From Streptomyces sp. GC420 (lineage in GTDB: Bacteria; Actinomycetota; Actinomycetes; Streptomycetales; Streptomycetaceae): DNA of 41,700 bases. The position numbers and the translations under genes are program-made. A model generated the notes under the pieces. The model made no database searches. It saw only the letters and a program-made list of their open reading frames with translations, and had not been told where the DNA came from. The number at the start of each line of letters is the position of its first letter. Position 1 is the first letter of the stretch. Location of the stretch: the NCBI RefSeq assembly GCF_009916105.1, contig NZ_JAAAXQ010000017.1, positions 1 through 41,700 on the forward strand, read 5' to 3'. Below are positions 7,923-15,781 of this stretch, piece by piece.

Positions 7923-10777
7923 ACCGCCCGGGCAGCTCGGAGACCTCGGCAGGCACGGCAGAGCGGCCGCCCCGGGAGCGGGCCGCCGACCTGCGGCTGG
8001 TGACGCCCGCGCTCGCCGCCTGGGGGGCCGCGGCCCTCGTCCTCGGTGCGCCGGGACGAGGCCTTGCGCTCGCCGCGAGCTGCGGGACGGCCGCCGCGCT
8101 GCTCGTCCTCGTCCCGGCCCTCGTCCGCGCCGGAGCCCGGCGGAGCGGCCGCGGCGCCTCCGGCCCGGGCCCGAACACGGCGGTCGCGGCCGCAGCCGTG
8201 CTGCTGTGCGCGGCGGGCGGAGCGCTGTCCGCCGCCGCGCACGCCGCCGACCTGCACCGCGGACCGGTCCCCGAGCTGGCGCGGGAACACGCGCGGGCCC
8301 GGGTGGAGGTGGAGGTCGCAAGCGATCCCCGGCTGACGCGGCCTCGCGTACGGGGCGAGAGGAGCCTGCCGGTGAGTGTGCTCGTGGACGCGGAGGTGAC
8401 CCGGGTGACCGGGGCCGACGGGAGCGTCGTCAGGACGCGGACCCCGGTCCTGCTGATCGTCCGGCCGGGTCCCGGCGACCCCCGGCGCAGCCCCTGGCTC
8501 GCACTGCTGCCGTCGACGAGGCTGGAGCTCTCGGCCCGGGCCGCGCCACCCCTGTCGGCCGGCGACCGTGTCGCCGCCGTGCTGAAGGTGCCCGAGGACC
8601 AGCGGCCGGAGGTCACGGGGCGGCCGACCGCCCTCCAGCGGACCGCGGGCGAACTGCGCGCAGGACTCAGGCGGGCCACCGACGGGCTTGCCCCGGACGC
8701 CCGCGCACTGCTCCCGGGGCTGGTCGTGGGCGACACCTCACGCGTTCCCGACGACCTCGACGCGGCGTTCCGGGCCACCGACCTCACCCATCTGCTGGCC
8801 GTCAGCGGCAGCAACCTCACCATCGTGCTGTTCCTGCTCATCGGACCGCCCGGCATCGCGACGCACGCCGAGCGGCGCGGCCTCGCGCCGAGACTCGGCG
8901 TCACACTGCGCGGCACCGCCGTCCTCGGCGGAGCCCTGACGGCAGGCTTCGTCGTCGTGTGCCGTCCGGAGCCCAGCGTGCTGCGGGCCGCCGCCTGCGG
9001 AGCGGTCGTCCTGCTCGCCATCGCCACCGGCCGCCGCCGCTCCCTCGTTCCCGCACTGGCCGCCGCCGTACTGATCCTCGTGCTGTACGACCCCTGGCTG
9101 GCCCGCAGCTACGGCTTCCTGCTGTCCGTGCTCGCCACGGGCGCGCTGCTCACGGTCGCCCCCGGCTGGAGCGCCGCCCTGCAACGCCGGGGCGTGCCCG
9201 CCCGGTTCGCCGAGGTGCTGGCGGCGGCCGCCGCGGCACAGGCGGTGTGCGGACCCGTGGTCGCCGTGCTCGCCGCGCGCGTCAGCCTGGTGGCCGTTCC
9301 GTGCAATCTGCTCGCCGAGTTCGCGGTGGCGCCGGCGACCGTGCTGGGCTTCGCCGCCCTCGCCGCGGCCCCGCTCGCGCCGCCCGTCGCCGAAGCCCTG
9401 GCGTGGTGCGCGGGCCCGCCCGCCGGGTGGATCGCCACCGTCGCCAGGACCGGGGCCGAACTGCCGGGCGCAGAGGCCGACTGGCCCGGTGGCCCGTCCG
9501 GCGGACTGCTGCTCGCCGCGGTCACCGCCGTCGTCCTGCTGGTGCTGCGCCGCACGCCGGGCCGCTCCTGGCTGTGCGCGGGCGCGGCACTGCTGCTGCT
9601 CCTGGCCGTGCTGCGGCCCGCACCGCTGACCCGGATCGTCACCGGCTGGCCGCCGCCGGGCTGGAAATTCGCCCTGTGCGACGTCGGCCAGGGAGACGCG
9701 GCGGTCCTCGCCGCGGGCGAGGGCAGCGCGGTCGTCGTCGACGTGGGCCCCGACCCGGCGCTCGCCGACCGCTGCCTGCGCGCCCTCGGGGTGAACCGGA
9801 TCCCGCTCCTGCTGCTCACGCACTTCCACGCCGACCATGTCACCGGCCTGCCCGGAGCGCTGCGCGGGCGCGGCGTCGGCGTCATCCAGACGACCGGTCT
9901 GCGCGAGCCCCCCGGCCAGGCCGAGTTCGTGCGGCGCACGGCGGAGGCGGCCCGCATTCCCGTGGAGAGCGCGGTGCCGGGCGAACGGCGCCGGACGGGC
10001 CCGCTCGACTGGCAGGTGCTGTGGCCGCAGCCGGGATCCGCTCCCGAAGGCCCCAACGACGCCAGCGTCACCCTGCTCGTGCGCACCGCGGGGCTGACCC
10101 TGCTGCTCCTCGGCGACCTCGAACCCCCCGCTCAGCAGGCCCTGTTGCGCGCGCATCCCGAACTGCCGCCCGTAGACGTCATGAAGGTCGCCCACCACGG
10201 CTCCGCCTACCAGGACCCCGAACTGCTGCGCAGAGCCCGGCCGCGCCTGGCGCTGGTGTCCGCAGGCGCAGGCAACCCCTACGGGCACCCCTCGCCGCGC
10301 ACGCTGGCAGCTCTGGAGGCGCAGGGGACGGCCGTGCTGCGCACGGATACGGACGGGGCGATCACGGTCACCGGGGGAGGACGAAGCGGTGGCCCGCGCG
10401 CCACCGCCGCGGGCCGCCGGGCGGTCCACCGGCGCACCGACTCTCGCACGCGGCAGGCACGCTCCCCGCCTCACACCGCGTCGGACACGCCCCGGCCCGC
10501 CTCGGGCGCCGGACCCAGGACCCGCCCGGGACCCGATCGCGCCCCGGGCCGCGGGCGCGGCGACCGGCCCGGGGCGCCAGACTGGTCGGCATGGACACCG
10601 CACACACGGAGGCATACCTCCACCGCATCGGCGCCACCCGGCCCGGGCGGCCGACCACCGAGGCGCTGCGCAGGCTGCATGTGCGCCATCTTGCCGCCGT
10701 GCCGTTCGAGAACCTCTCGGTCCACCTCGGCGAGAAGATCGTGCTGGAGGAGGAGCCGCTCCTCGAAAAGATCGTGA
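7919..10777 (+). CDS. comEC: ComEC/Rec2 DNA-uptake channel with extended C terminus
   Basis: The product has 952 residues and starts inside the comEA stop (ATGA). Its N-terminal membrane segments, central competence domain (VSGSNLTIVLFLL, then many hydrophobic helices) and C-terminal metallo-beta-lactamase-like domain (VGQGDAAVL; HFHADH at 635-640; AHHGSAYQDPELL) are those of ComEC, the channel that admits single-stranded DNA. The family normally ends shortly after the sequence seen here as DGAITVTGGG (near 10380). This frame runs about 132 further codons of Arg/Pro-rich sequence and overlaps the first 187 bases of the next gene in another frame. The tail may be real read-through of GC-rich DNA, or the stop may have been lost by an indel. 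Confidence 0.92.
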   Translation: MNRPGSSETSAGTAERPPRERAADLRLVTPALAAWGAAALVLGAPGRGLALAASCGTAAALLVLVPALVRAGARRSGRGASGPGPNTAVAAAAVLLCAAGGALSAAAHAADLHRGPVPELAREHARARVEVEVASDPRLTRPRVRGERSLPVSVLVDAEVTRVTGADGSVVRTRTPVLLIVRPGPGDPRRSPWLALLPSTRLELSARAAPPLSAGDRVAAVLKVPEDQRPEVTGRPTALQRTAGELRAGLRRATDGLAPDARALLPGLVVGDTSRVPDDLDAAFRATDLTHLLAVSGSNLTIVLFLLIGPPGIATHAERRGLAPRLGVTLRGTAVLGGALTAGFVVVCRPEPSVLRAAACGAVVLLAIATGRRRSLVPALAAAVLILVLYDPWLARSYGFLLSVLATGALLTVAPGWSAALQRRGVPARFAEVLAAAAAAQAVCGPVVAVLAARVSLVAVPCNLLAEFAVAPATVLGFAALAAAPLAPPVAEALAWCAGPPAGWIATVARTGAELPGAEADWPGGPSGGLLLAAVTAVVLLVLRRTPGRSWLCAGAALLLLLAVLRPAPLTRIVTGWPPPGWKFALCDVGQGDAAVLAAGEGSAVVVDVGPDPALADRCLRALGVNRIPLLLLTHFHADHVTGLPGALRGRGVGVIQTTGLREPPGQAEFVRRTAEAARIPVESAVPGERRRTGPLDWQVLWPQPGSAPEGPNDASVTLLVRTAGLTLLLLGDLEPPAQQALLRAHPELPPVDVMKVAHHGSAYQDPELLRRARPRLALVSAGAGNPYGHPSPRTLAALEAQGTAVLRTDTDGAITVTGGGRSGGPRATAAGRRAVHRRTDSRTRQARSPPHTASDTPRPASGAGPRTRPGPDRAPGRGRGDRPGAPDWSAWTPHTRRHTSTASAPPGPGGRPPRRCAGCMCAILPPCRSRTSRSTSARRSCWRRSRSSKRS

Positions 10778-11391
10778 ACGCCCGCAGGGGCGGCTTCTGC
10801 TACGAGCTCAACGGCGCCTTCGGGGCCCTGCTGAGCGGGCTCGGCTACCGGGTCGAGCTGCTTCAGGCACGGGTGTACGGCGATGAGGGCCGGCTCGGTG
10901 TCCCGTACGACCACCTGGCGCTGAGCGTGGGGACGGCGGACGGCGGCGGGTCGTGGCTGGCGGATGTCGGCTTCGGCCGGCACAGCCACTACCCGCTGGC
11001 GCTCGGCGAGCGGGGGGAACAGGCGGAGGAGGGAGGGGTGTTCCGGATCGCCGAGGCGGAGGCCGGGGCCGCGGACGGGGATCTGGACGTGCTGCACGAC
11101 GGGCGCCCCGTCTACCGGCTGGAGCGACGGCCCCGGCTGCTGGCCGACTTCGAGGCCGGTGCCTGGTGGCACAGCACCTCGCCCGCCTCGCACTTCACCC
11201 GGTCCCTGGTGTGCTCGCGGCTGACGGAGGAGGGCCGCCTCACGCTCAGCGGCCGCAAGCTGACCCGGACGGTCGGCGACGAACGGAAGGAGGAGGAACT
11301 GTCCGGTGACGCGGAGGTCCTGAACGTCTACCGGGAGCGCTTCGGCATCGTGCTCGACCGGGTGCCCGAGCCGCTGCACCTCCCGGCGTGA
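10591..11391 (+). CDS. nat: Arylamine N-acetyltransferase
   Basis: The product has 266 residues from ATG 10591 (MDTAHTEAYLHRIG), seven bases after a CAGACT -10-like box. It transfers acetyl or another acyl group from CoA to arylamines, hydrazines or related amines. The catalytic triad is present at family spacing: C70 in RGGFCYELNGAF, H108 in PYDHLAL, D125 in LADVGFG. In actinomycetes such enzymes occur both in detoxification and as amide synthases in ansamycin clusters; no polyketide genes are near, so a general acyltransferase is likelier. Its 5' end lies inside the extended comEC frame. Confidence 0.93.
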   Translation: MDTAHTEAYLHRIGATRPGRPTTEALRRLHVRHLAAVPFENLSVHLGEKIVLEEEPLLEKIVNARRGGFCYELNGAFGALLSGLGYRVELLQARVYGDEGRLGVPYDHLALSVGTADGGGSWLADVGFGRHSHYPLALGERGEQAEEGGVFRIAEAEAGAADGDLDVLHDGRPVYRLERRPRLLADFEAGAWWHSTSPASHFTRSLVCSRLTEEGRLTLSGRKLTRTVGDERKEEELSGDAEVLNVYRERFGIVLDRVPEPLHLPA

Positions 11392-11420
11392 GCAGGGCAC
11401 CCACCGGCCACAATGTCGGG

Positions 11421-11666
11421 GTGACCGATGTGAGACATGTGCTGGTGCTGCCGGACCGGGACGCCGCGGAGGAGGCGGCCAGGGCGCTGGAGGAGCGGTT
11501 CGCCGTCCGGGAGGAGCCGCAACTGGTGCGGGAGGCACTGGCCGGCGAGGACGACGCCGAGGACGCCCAGTGGCTCGTCGTGGTCGAGGAAGCGGAGGAA
11601 CGGCTCGACCCGGTGGCGCTGGACGAGTTCGCCGCCGAGTGGGACGGCTGGTACGAGGAGCCGTAG
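11421..11666 (+). CDS. Small conserved acidic protein of unknown function
   Basis: The product has 81 residues from GTG 11421 (MTDVRHVLVLPDRDAAEEAA). The frame also allows a GTG at 11388 overlapping the nat stop, but 11421 lies six bases after CACAAT, a good leaderless layout, and the extra 11 residues look non-coding. The protein is very acidic (many Asp/Glu), with an N-terminal beta strand, a helix and a second strand (WLVVVEEA), suggesting a small alpha/beta fold. I recognise no family motif. It sits between nat and holA. Confidence 0.75.
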   Translation: MTDVRHVLVLPDRDAAEEAARALEERFAVREEPQLVREALAGEDDAEDAQWLVVVEEAEERLDPVALDEFAAEWDGWYEEP

Positions 11667-11720
11667 CGGCGGGCGCCGCTCGTGCGGCGCTGTCGGTGCG
11701 CCGTGGGATGCTGGACGGCG

Positions 11721-12713
11721 ATGGCCACCAGGAAGACTTCCACCGACGATCCGCTCGCCCCTCTCACGCTCGCCGTGGGCCAGGAGGACCTTCTCCTCGA
11801 CCGCGCGGTGCAGCAGGTGGTGGCGGCCGCACGCGCGGCCGACGCCGACACGGACGTCCGGGACCTCACGTCCGACCAGCTCCAGCCGGGCACGCTGGCC
11901 GAGCTGACCAGCCCTTCGCTCTTCGCCGAGCGGAAGGTCGTGGTCGTCAGGAACGCGCAGGACCTGTCCGCCGACACGGTCAAGGACCTGAAGGCGTACT
12001 TCACGGCGCCTGCCGAGGAGATCACCCTGGTGCTGCTGCACGCCGGCGGTGCCAAGGGCAAGGGCCTGCTGGACGCGGCGCGCAAGGCGGGGGCCCGTGA
12101 GATCCCCTGCCCCAGGACGACCAAGCCTGCCGACCGTCTGTCGTTCGTGCGGTCCGAGTTCCGGGCGGCCGGGCGGTCGGCGACGCCGGAGGCATCCCAG
12201 GCCCTGGTCGACGCGATCGGCAGCGATCTGCGGGAGCTGGCGAGCGCGGTCGCGCAGCTGGTGGCCGACGTCGAGGGCACGATCGACGAGGCGGTCGTCG
12301 GGCGCTACTACACGGGCCGTGCCGAGGCGTCGAGCTTCACGGTCGCCGACCGTGCCGTCGAGGGCCGGGCCGCGGAGGCACTGGAGGCCCTGCGCTGGTC
12401 GCTCGCGACCGGGGTTGCGCCCGTTCTGATCACCAGCGCGCTGGCCCAGGGCGTGCGCGCCATCGGCAAGCTCGCCTCCGCGCCCCGGGGTGCCCGCCCG
12501 GCCGATCTCGCCCGGGACCTGGGCATGCCGCCGTGGAAGATCGACAGGGTCCGGCAGCAGATGCGGGGCTGGTCGGCCGACGGCGTCGCCGAGGCCCTGC
12601 GCGCGGTCGCCGAGGCGGACGCGGGCGTCAAGGGCGGTGGCGACGATCCCGAGTACGCCCTGGAGAAGGCCGTGGTCACCGTCGCCCGCGCGGCGCGCTC
12701 CCGCCGGCCCTAG
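11721..12713 (+). CDS. holA: DNA polymerase III delta subunit
   Basis: The product has 330 residues from ATG 11721 (MATRKTSTDDPLAPLTLAVGQEDLLLDRAV). It is the clamp-loader delta subunit that opens the beta sliding clamp. The N-terminal AAA+-like fold begins with the GQEDLLLDRAV segment; domain II follows (ASQALVDAIGSDLRELASAVAQL), and the C-terminal collar domain includes PWKIDRVRQQMRGWSADGV. Length and segment order match HolA. There is no P-loop, as expected for delta. It converges on rpsT, an arrangement common in bacteria. Confidence 0.95.
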   Translation: MATRKTSTDDPLAPLTLAVGQEDLLLDRAVQQVVAAARAADADTDVRDLTSDQLQPGTLAELTSPSLFAERKVVVVRNAQDLSADTVKDLKAYFTAPAEEITLVLLHAGGAKGKGLLDAARKAGAREIPCPRTTKPADRLSFVRSEFRAAGRSATPEASQALVDAIGSDLRELASAVAQLVADVEGTIDEAVVGRYYTGRAEASSFTVADRAVEGRAAEALEALRWSLATGVAPVLITSALAQGVRAIGKLASAPRGARPADLARDLGMPPWKIDRVRQQMRGWSADGVAEALRAVAEADAGVKGGGDDPEYALEKAVVTVARAARSRRP

Positions 12714-12949
12714 CGGCCGCGCTTCCGCCGCGGAGCGGTCCCGGACCCGCGCGCGCGGGGGCGGACCGCGTTCACTCCGTCCTCGCCTTCCGGCGAGCGC
12801 CCCCGCCTCCACCCCGTGTTCCGCCGTGCCCGGCCCACGACGCCCGGCTCTCCGGCCTTGGCCGTCCGGCCCCAGGCCCCGGACCCCAGGCCCCGGGTGG
12901 GTTGCCGCACCCCCGTAACCCTGGGACTCCGCACGTGCGGCGGGAACGG

Positions 12950-12997
12950 CGAAGGCCCCGTCGGCGCCCTGGGGAAAGGGCGGCGACGGGGCCTTCG
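12950..12997. terminator. Bidirectional terminator holA/rpsT
   Basis: Two 21-base arms (12950-12970 and 12977-12997) pair with a single mismatch around a six-base loop, making a very stable hairpin between convergent genes. There is no T-run, as is common for Streptomyces terminators. Confidence 0.8.
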
Positions 12998-13011
12998 TCG
13001 TGAAGCCGGGT

Positions 13012-13051
13012 GCCCCGCACCCGCGTGGCGAACGCAGGCCGCGTGCGGGGC
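13012..13051 (-). terminator. Second hairpin downstream of rpsT
   Basis: GCCCCGCAC...GCG (13012-13026) pairs, with a small bulge, to CGCGTGCGGGGC (13040-13051). Its place after rpsT suggests a terminator or a 3'-end stabiliser. Confidence 0.5.
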
Positions 13052-13135
13052 TGGAAATCAGGTGCCGGTCGGGAGCGGATGAGAGGGCCCGCTCGAGTCC
13101 CTTCCGGCTGTCAAGTCATGAAGACGTGAGGTGAC

Positions 13136-13405
13136 TCAGCCCTGCTGCACGGAGGCAAGCTGGGAAGCCAGGGCCGACTTCTTGTTGGCGGCCTGGTTCT
13201 TGTGGATGACACCCTTGGAGACGGCCTTGTCGAGCTTCCGGGACGCCTCACGAGCGGCCACGGTGGCCTTCTCGACGTCGCCCGCGGCAGCGGCCTCACG
13301 TGCCTTGCGGATCGCGGTCTTGAGCGAGGACTTGACGGCCTTGTTGCGCAGGCGCGCCTTCTCGTTCGTCTTGTTCCGCTTGATCTGGGACTTGATGTTC
13401 GCCAC
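13136..13405 (-). CDS. rpsT: 30S ribosomal protein S20
   Basis: The product has 89 residues from a GTG start ([20 protein letters not shown]), about the usual S20 length. It is Lys/Arg/Ala-rich and almost all helical, and it binds 16S rRNA early in 30S assembly. The conserved segments SQIKRNKTN and [15 protein letters not shown] are visible. The non-ATG start resembles the weak starts of other rpsT genes, which in E. coli take part in autoregulation; here that is only inference. A GGG-type ribosome site lies upstream. Confidence 0.98.
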   Translation of the reverse strand: MANIKSQIKRNKTNEKARLRNKAVKSSLKTAIRKAREAAAAGDVEKATVAAREASRKLDKAVSKGVIHKNQAANKKSALASQLASVQQG

Positions 13406-13496
13406 GAAAAGTTGCCCTTTTGTTTGATTCGATCGAGATGATCATTTGATCTGCAGGTGCGACTCGCGGTAGAGGGGCCACGAGACGCAGCTAGTC

Positions 13497-13526
13497 AGGC
13501 TACCAGCCGCACTCCGACCGGCCCAA
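13497..13526 (-). promoter_or_regulatory. rpsT promoter (predicted)
   Basis: On the minus strand TTGGGC (13521-13526) and TAGCCT (13497-13502) are separated by 18 bases, giving a leader of roughly 85 bases before the GTG at 13405. Confidence 0.55.
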
Positions 13527-13614
13527 ACCGACCGCAGCCCGCTGTCCGTGGGACGATGGAGGCTACGTATCGATCCGACCCGGGGCGGAGAAGCCCCAAG
13601 AATCAGGACCCTGC

Positions 13615-15483
13615 GTGCCCGCGACCCCTACCAACGTGCCGGAGCCGAGCCGTACCGACCCGGCGCTGATCCGCAATTTCTGCATCATCGCGCACATCGA
13701 CCACGGCAAGTCGACGCTCGCCGACCGGATGCTCCAGCTGACGGGCGTGGTCGAGCAGCGGCAGATGCGCGCCCAGTACCTCGACCGCATGGACATCGAA
13801 CGCGAGCGCGGCATCACCATCAAGTCCCAGGCCGTACGGCTGCCCTGGGCGCCCCGGACAGGCCCGGATGTGGGCACCACCCACATTCTGAACATGATCG
13901 ACACCCCGGGCCACGTGGACTTCACCTATGAGGTGTCGCGTTCCCTCGCGGCCTGCGAGGGCACCATCCTGCTGGTCGACGCCGCCCAGGGCATCGAGGC
14001 CCAGACCCTCGCCAACCTCTACCTGGCGATGGAGAACGACCTCACCATCGTCCCGGTCCTCAACAAGATCGACCTGCCGGCGGCCCAGCCGGAGAAGTTC
14101 TCGGAGGAGCTCGCCAACCTCATCGGGTGCGACCCGGAGGACGTCCTCAAGGTCTCCGCCAAGACCGGTCTGGGCGTCGAGGCGCTGCTCGACCGGGTGG
14201 TGGAGAGGGTTCCGGCCCCGGTCGGCGTCAAGGACGCCCCGGCCCGCGCCATGATCTTCGACTCGGTCTACGACTCCTACCGCGGCGTCGTGACGTACGT
14301 CCGTGTCGTCGACGGCCAGCTCAACAAGCGCGAGCGCATCCGGATGATGTCCACCGGTGCCACGCACGAGCTGCTGGAGATCGGCACCAACTCGCCGGAG
14401 ATGCTTGCGGCCGACGGCCTCGGCGTCGGCGAGGTGGGTTACCTCATCACCGGTGTGAAGGACGTCCGCCAGTCCAAGGTCGGTGACACGATCACCACCC
14501 TGTCCAAGGGCGCCACCGAGGCGCTGGGCGGGTACAAGGACCCCAAGCCCATGGTGTTCTCCGGCCTCTACCCGCTGGACGGCTCGGACTACCCCGAGCT
14601 GCGCGACGCCCTCGACAAGCTCCAGCTCAACGACGCGGCCCTGGTCTACGAGCCGGAGACCTCCGCCGCCCTCGGCTTCGGCTTCCGCGTCGGCTTCCTC
14701 GGCCTGCTCCACCTGGACGTGATCCGCGAGCGGCTCGAGCGCGAGTTCGGCCTCGACCTGATCGCCACCGCCCCCAACGTGGTCTACCGCGTGATCATGG
14801 AGGACGCCAGCGAGCACACGGTCACCAACCCGAGCGAGTTCCCCGAGGGCAAGATCAGCGAGGTGTACGAGCCGGTGGTCAGGGCGACCATCCTCGCACC
14901 CTCCGAGTTCATCGGCTCGATCATGGAGCTGTGCCAGAACCGGCGCGGCGTCATGCTCGGCATGGACTACCTCTCCGAGGACCGCGTCGAGATCCGCTAC
15001 ACCCTGCCGCTCGCCGAGATCGTCTTCGACTTCTTCGACCAGCTGAAGTCCAAGACCCGCGGCTACGCGTCCCTCGACTACGAGCCCACCGGCGAGCAGA
15101 CCGCCCAGCTCGTCAAGGTCGACATCCTGCTGCACGGTGACAAGGTCGACGCCTTCTCCGCGATCACGCACCGCGACCAGGCCTACGCGTACGGCGTGCG
15201 GCTGGTCGCCAAGCTCAAGGAGCTCATCCCGCGGCAGGCCTTCGAAGTGCCCGTCCAGGCCGCCATCGGCTCCCGGGTCATCGCCCGCGAGACCATCCGC
15301 GCCATCCGCAAGGACGTTCTCGCCAAGTGCTACGGCGGCGACATCTCCCGCAAGCGGAAGCTGCTGGAGAAGCAGAAGGAGGGCAAGAAGCGGATGAAGA
15401 TGGTCGGCAGCGTCGAGGTTCCGCAGGAGGCCTTCATCGCGGTGCTGTCGAGCGACGAGTCCGGGGCGGCGAAGAAGAAGTAG
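13615..15483 (+). CDS. lepA: Elongation factor 4 (LepA), ribosomal back-translocase GTPase
   Basis: The product has 622 residues from GTG 13615, eight bases downstream of AGGA. LepA is a translational GTPase that acts on stalled or assembling ribosomes. All G motifs are present: AHIDHGKS (26-33), [19 protein letters not shown] and SAKTG. They are followed by domain II, the EF-G-like domains and the LepA-specific C-terminal domain ending in a Lys-rich tail ([16 protein letters not shown]). It is divergent from rpsT, a conserved pairing. CTGTCC/TACGTA near 13541-13568 is a possible promoter, but weak. Confidence 0.98.
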   Translation: MPATPTNVPEPSRTDPALIRNFCIIAHIDHGKSTLADRMLQLTGVVEQRQMRAQYLDRMDIERERGITIKSQAVRLPWAPRTGPDVGTTHILNMIDTPGHVDFTYEVSRSLAACEGTILLVDAAQGIEAQTLANLYLAMENDLTIVPVLNKIDLPAAQPEKFSEELANLIGCDPEDVLKVSAKTGLGVEALLDRVVERVPAPVGVKDAPARAMIFDSVYDSYRGVVTYVRVVDGQLNKRERIRMMSTGATHELLEIGTNSPEMLAADGLGVGEVGYLITGVKDVRQSKVGDTITTLSKGATEALGGYKDPKPMVFSGLYPLDGSDYPELRDALDKLQLNDAALVYEPETSAALGFGFRVGFLGLLHLDVIRERLEREFGLDLIATAPNVVYRVIMEDASEHTVTNPSEFPEGKISEVYEPVVRATILAPSEFIGSIMELCQNRRGVMLGMDYLSEDRVEIRYTLPLAEIVFDFFDQLKSKTRGYASLDYEPTGEQTAQLVKVDILLHGDKVDAFSAITHRDQAYAYGVRLVAKLKELIPRQAFEVPVQAAIGSRVIARETIRAIRKDVLAKCYGGDISRKRKLLEKQKEGKKRMKMVGSVEVPQEAFIAVLSSDESGAAKKK

Positions 15484-15490
15484 CCACCCG

Positions 15491-15525
15491 TCCGGGGGGC
15501 CTCAGGAGTATCCCTGAGCCCCCGG
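15491..15525 (+). terminator. lepA terminator, first hairpin
   Basis: TCCGGGGGGCCTCAGG pairs with CCCTGAGCCCCCGGA with a one-base offset, starting eight bases after the lepA stop. Confidence 0.7.
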
Positions 15526-15547
15526 AACAACCCGGACGACGTACCAG

Positions 15548-15581
15548 CGGACCCGCGGCGCCGATGCGCGCCGCGGGTCCG
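15548..15581 (+). terminator. lepA terminator, second hairpin
   Basis: A perfect 14-bp stem (15548-15561 with 15568-15581) around CGATGC is followed by a T-rich stretch (TTCGTGTCTGTTCG). It is stronger and more canonical than the preceding hairpin. Confidence 0.8.
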
Positions 15582-15716
15582 TTCGTGTCTGTTCGCGTAA
15601 CGCCCGCCGAAACCTCCCACCGGTGTGGTGAGCGGCACGGCTAGCGTGCCTCAAGCGAGAGGTTCCAGCCTCTTACGCACAGGGCCTTCGCCCTCTACTC
15701 TGACCACTGCTCGAAG

Positions 15717-15733
15717 GTTACTCGCCAGTTAAA
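15717..15733 (+). promoter_or_regulatory. Imperfect palindrome upstream of acyl-CoA ligase (candidate operator)
   Basis: GTTACTCGCCAGTTAAA contains near-symmetric halves TTACT and AGTTAA, 50 bases before the acyl-CoA ligase start. TTAC...GTAA-type palindromes are common operators of fatty-acid regulators (TetR/FadR types); the match is imperfect and no regulator gene is nearby. Confidence 0.35.
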
Positions 15734-15781
15734 CAACTGCCCCTCGCAATGCACTGCAATGTCGCGGGCCCGGAGGATGTC

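Larger units (their letters stand above)
12714..13135. other. Convergent gap between holA and rpsT
   Basis: The 422-base gap holds two hairpins (see 12950-12997 and 13012-13051) and no supportable gene. Short open frames here are Pro/Arg/Gly-rich and show no family signal. Confidence 0.7.

Noticed and set aside
7333..11391. 1352-codon open frame spanning comEA, comEC and the N-acetyltransferase
   Set aside because: Only its last 267 codons (from 10591) are real; the rest is an out-of-frame Arg/Pro-rich shadow of comEA/comEC, a normal effect of high GC.
13541..13568. lepA promoter CTGTCC-N16-TACGTA
   Set aside because: The hexamers are poor and no independent sign supports a start there; only mentioned under lepA.
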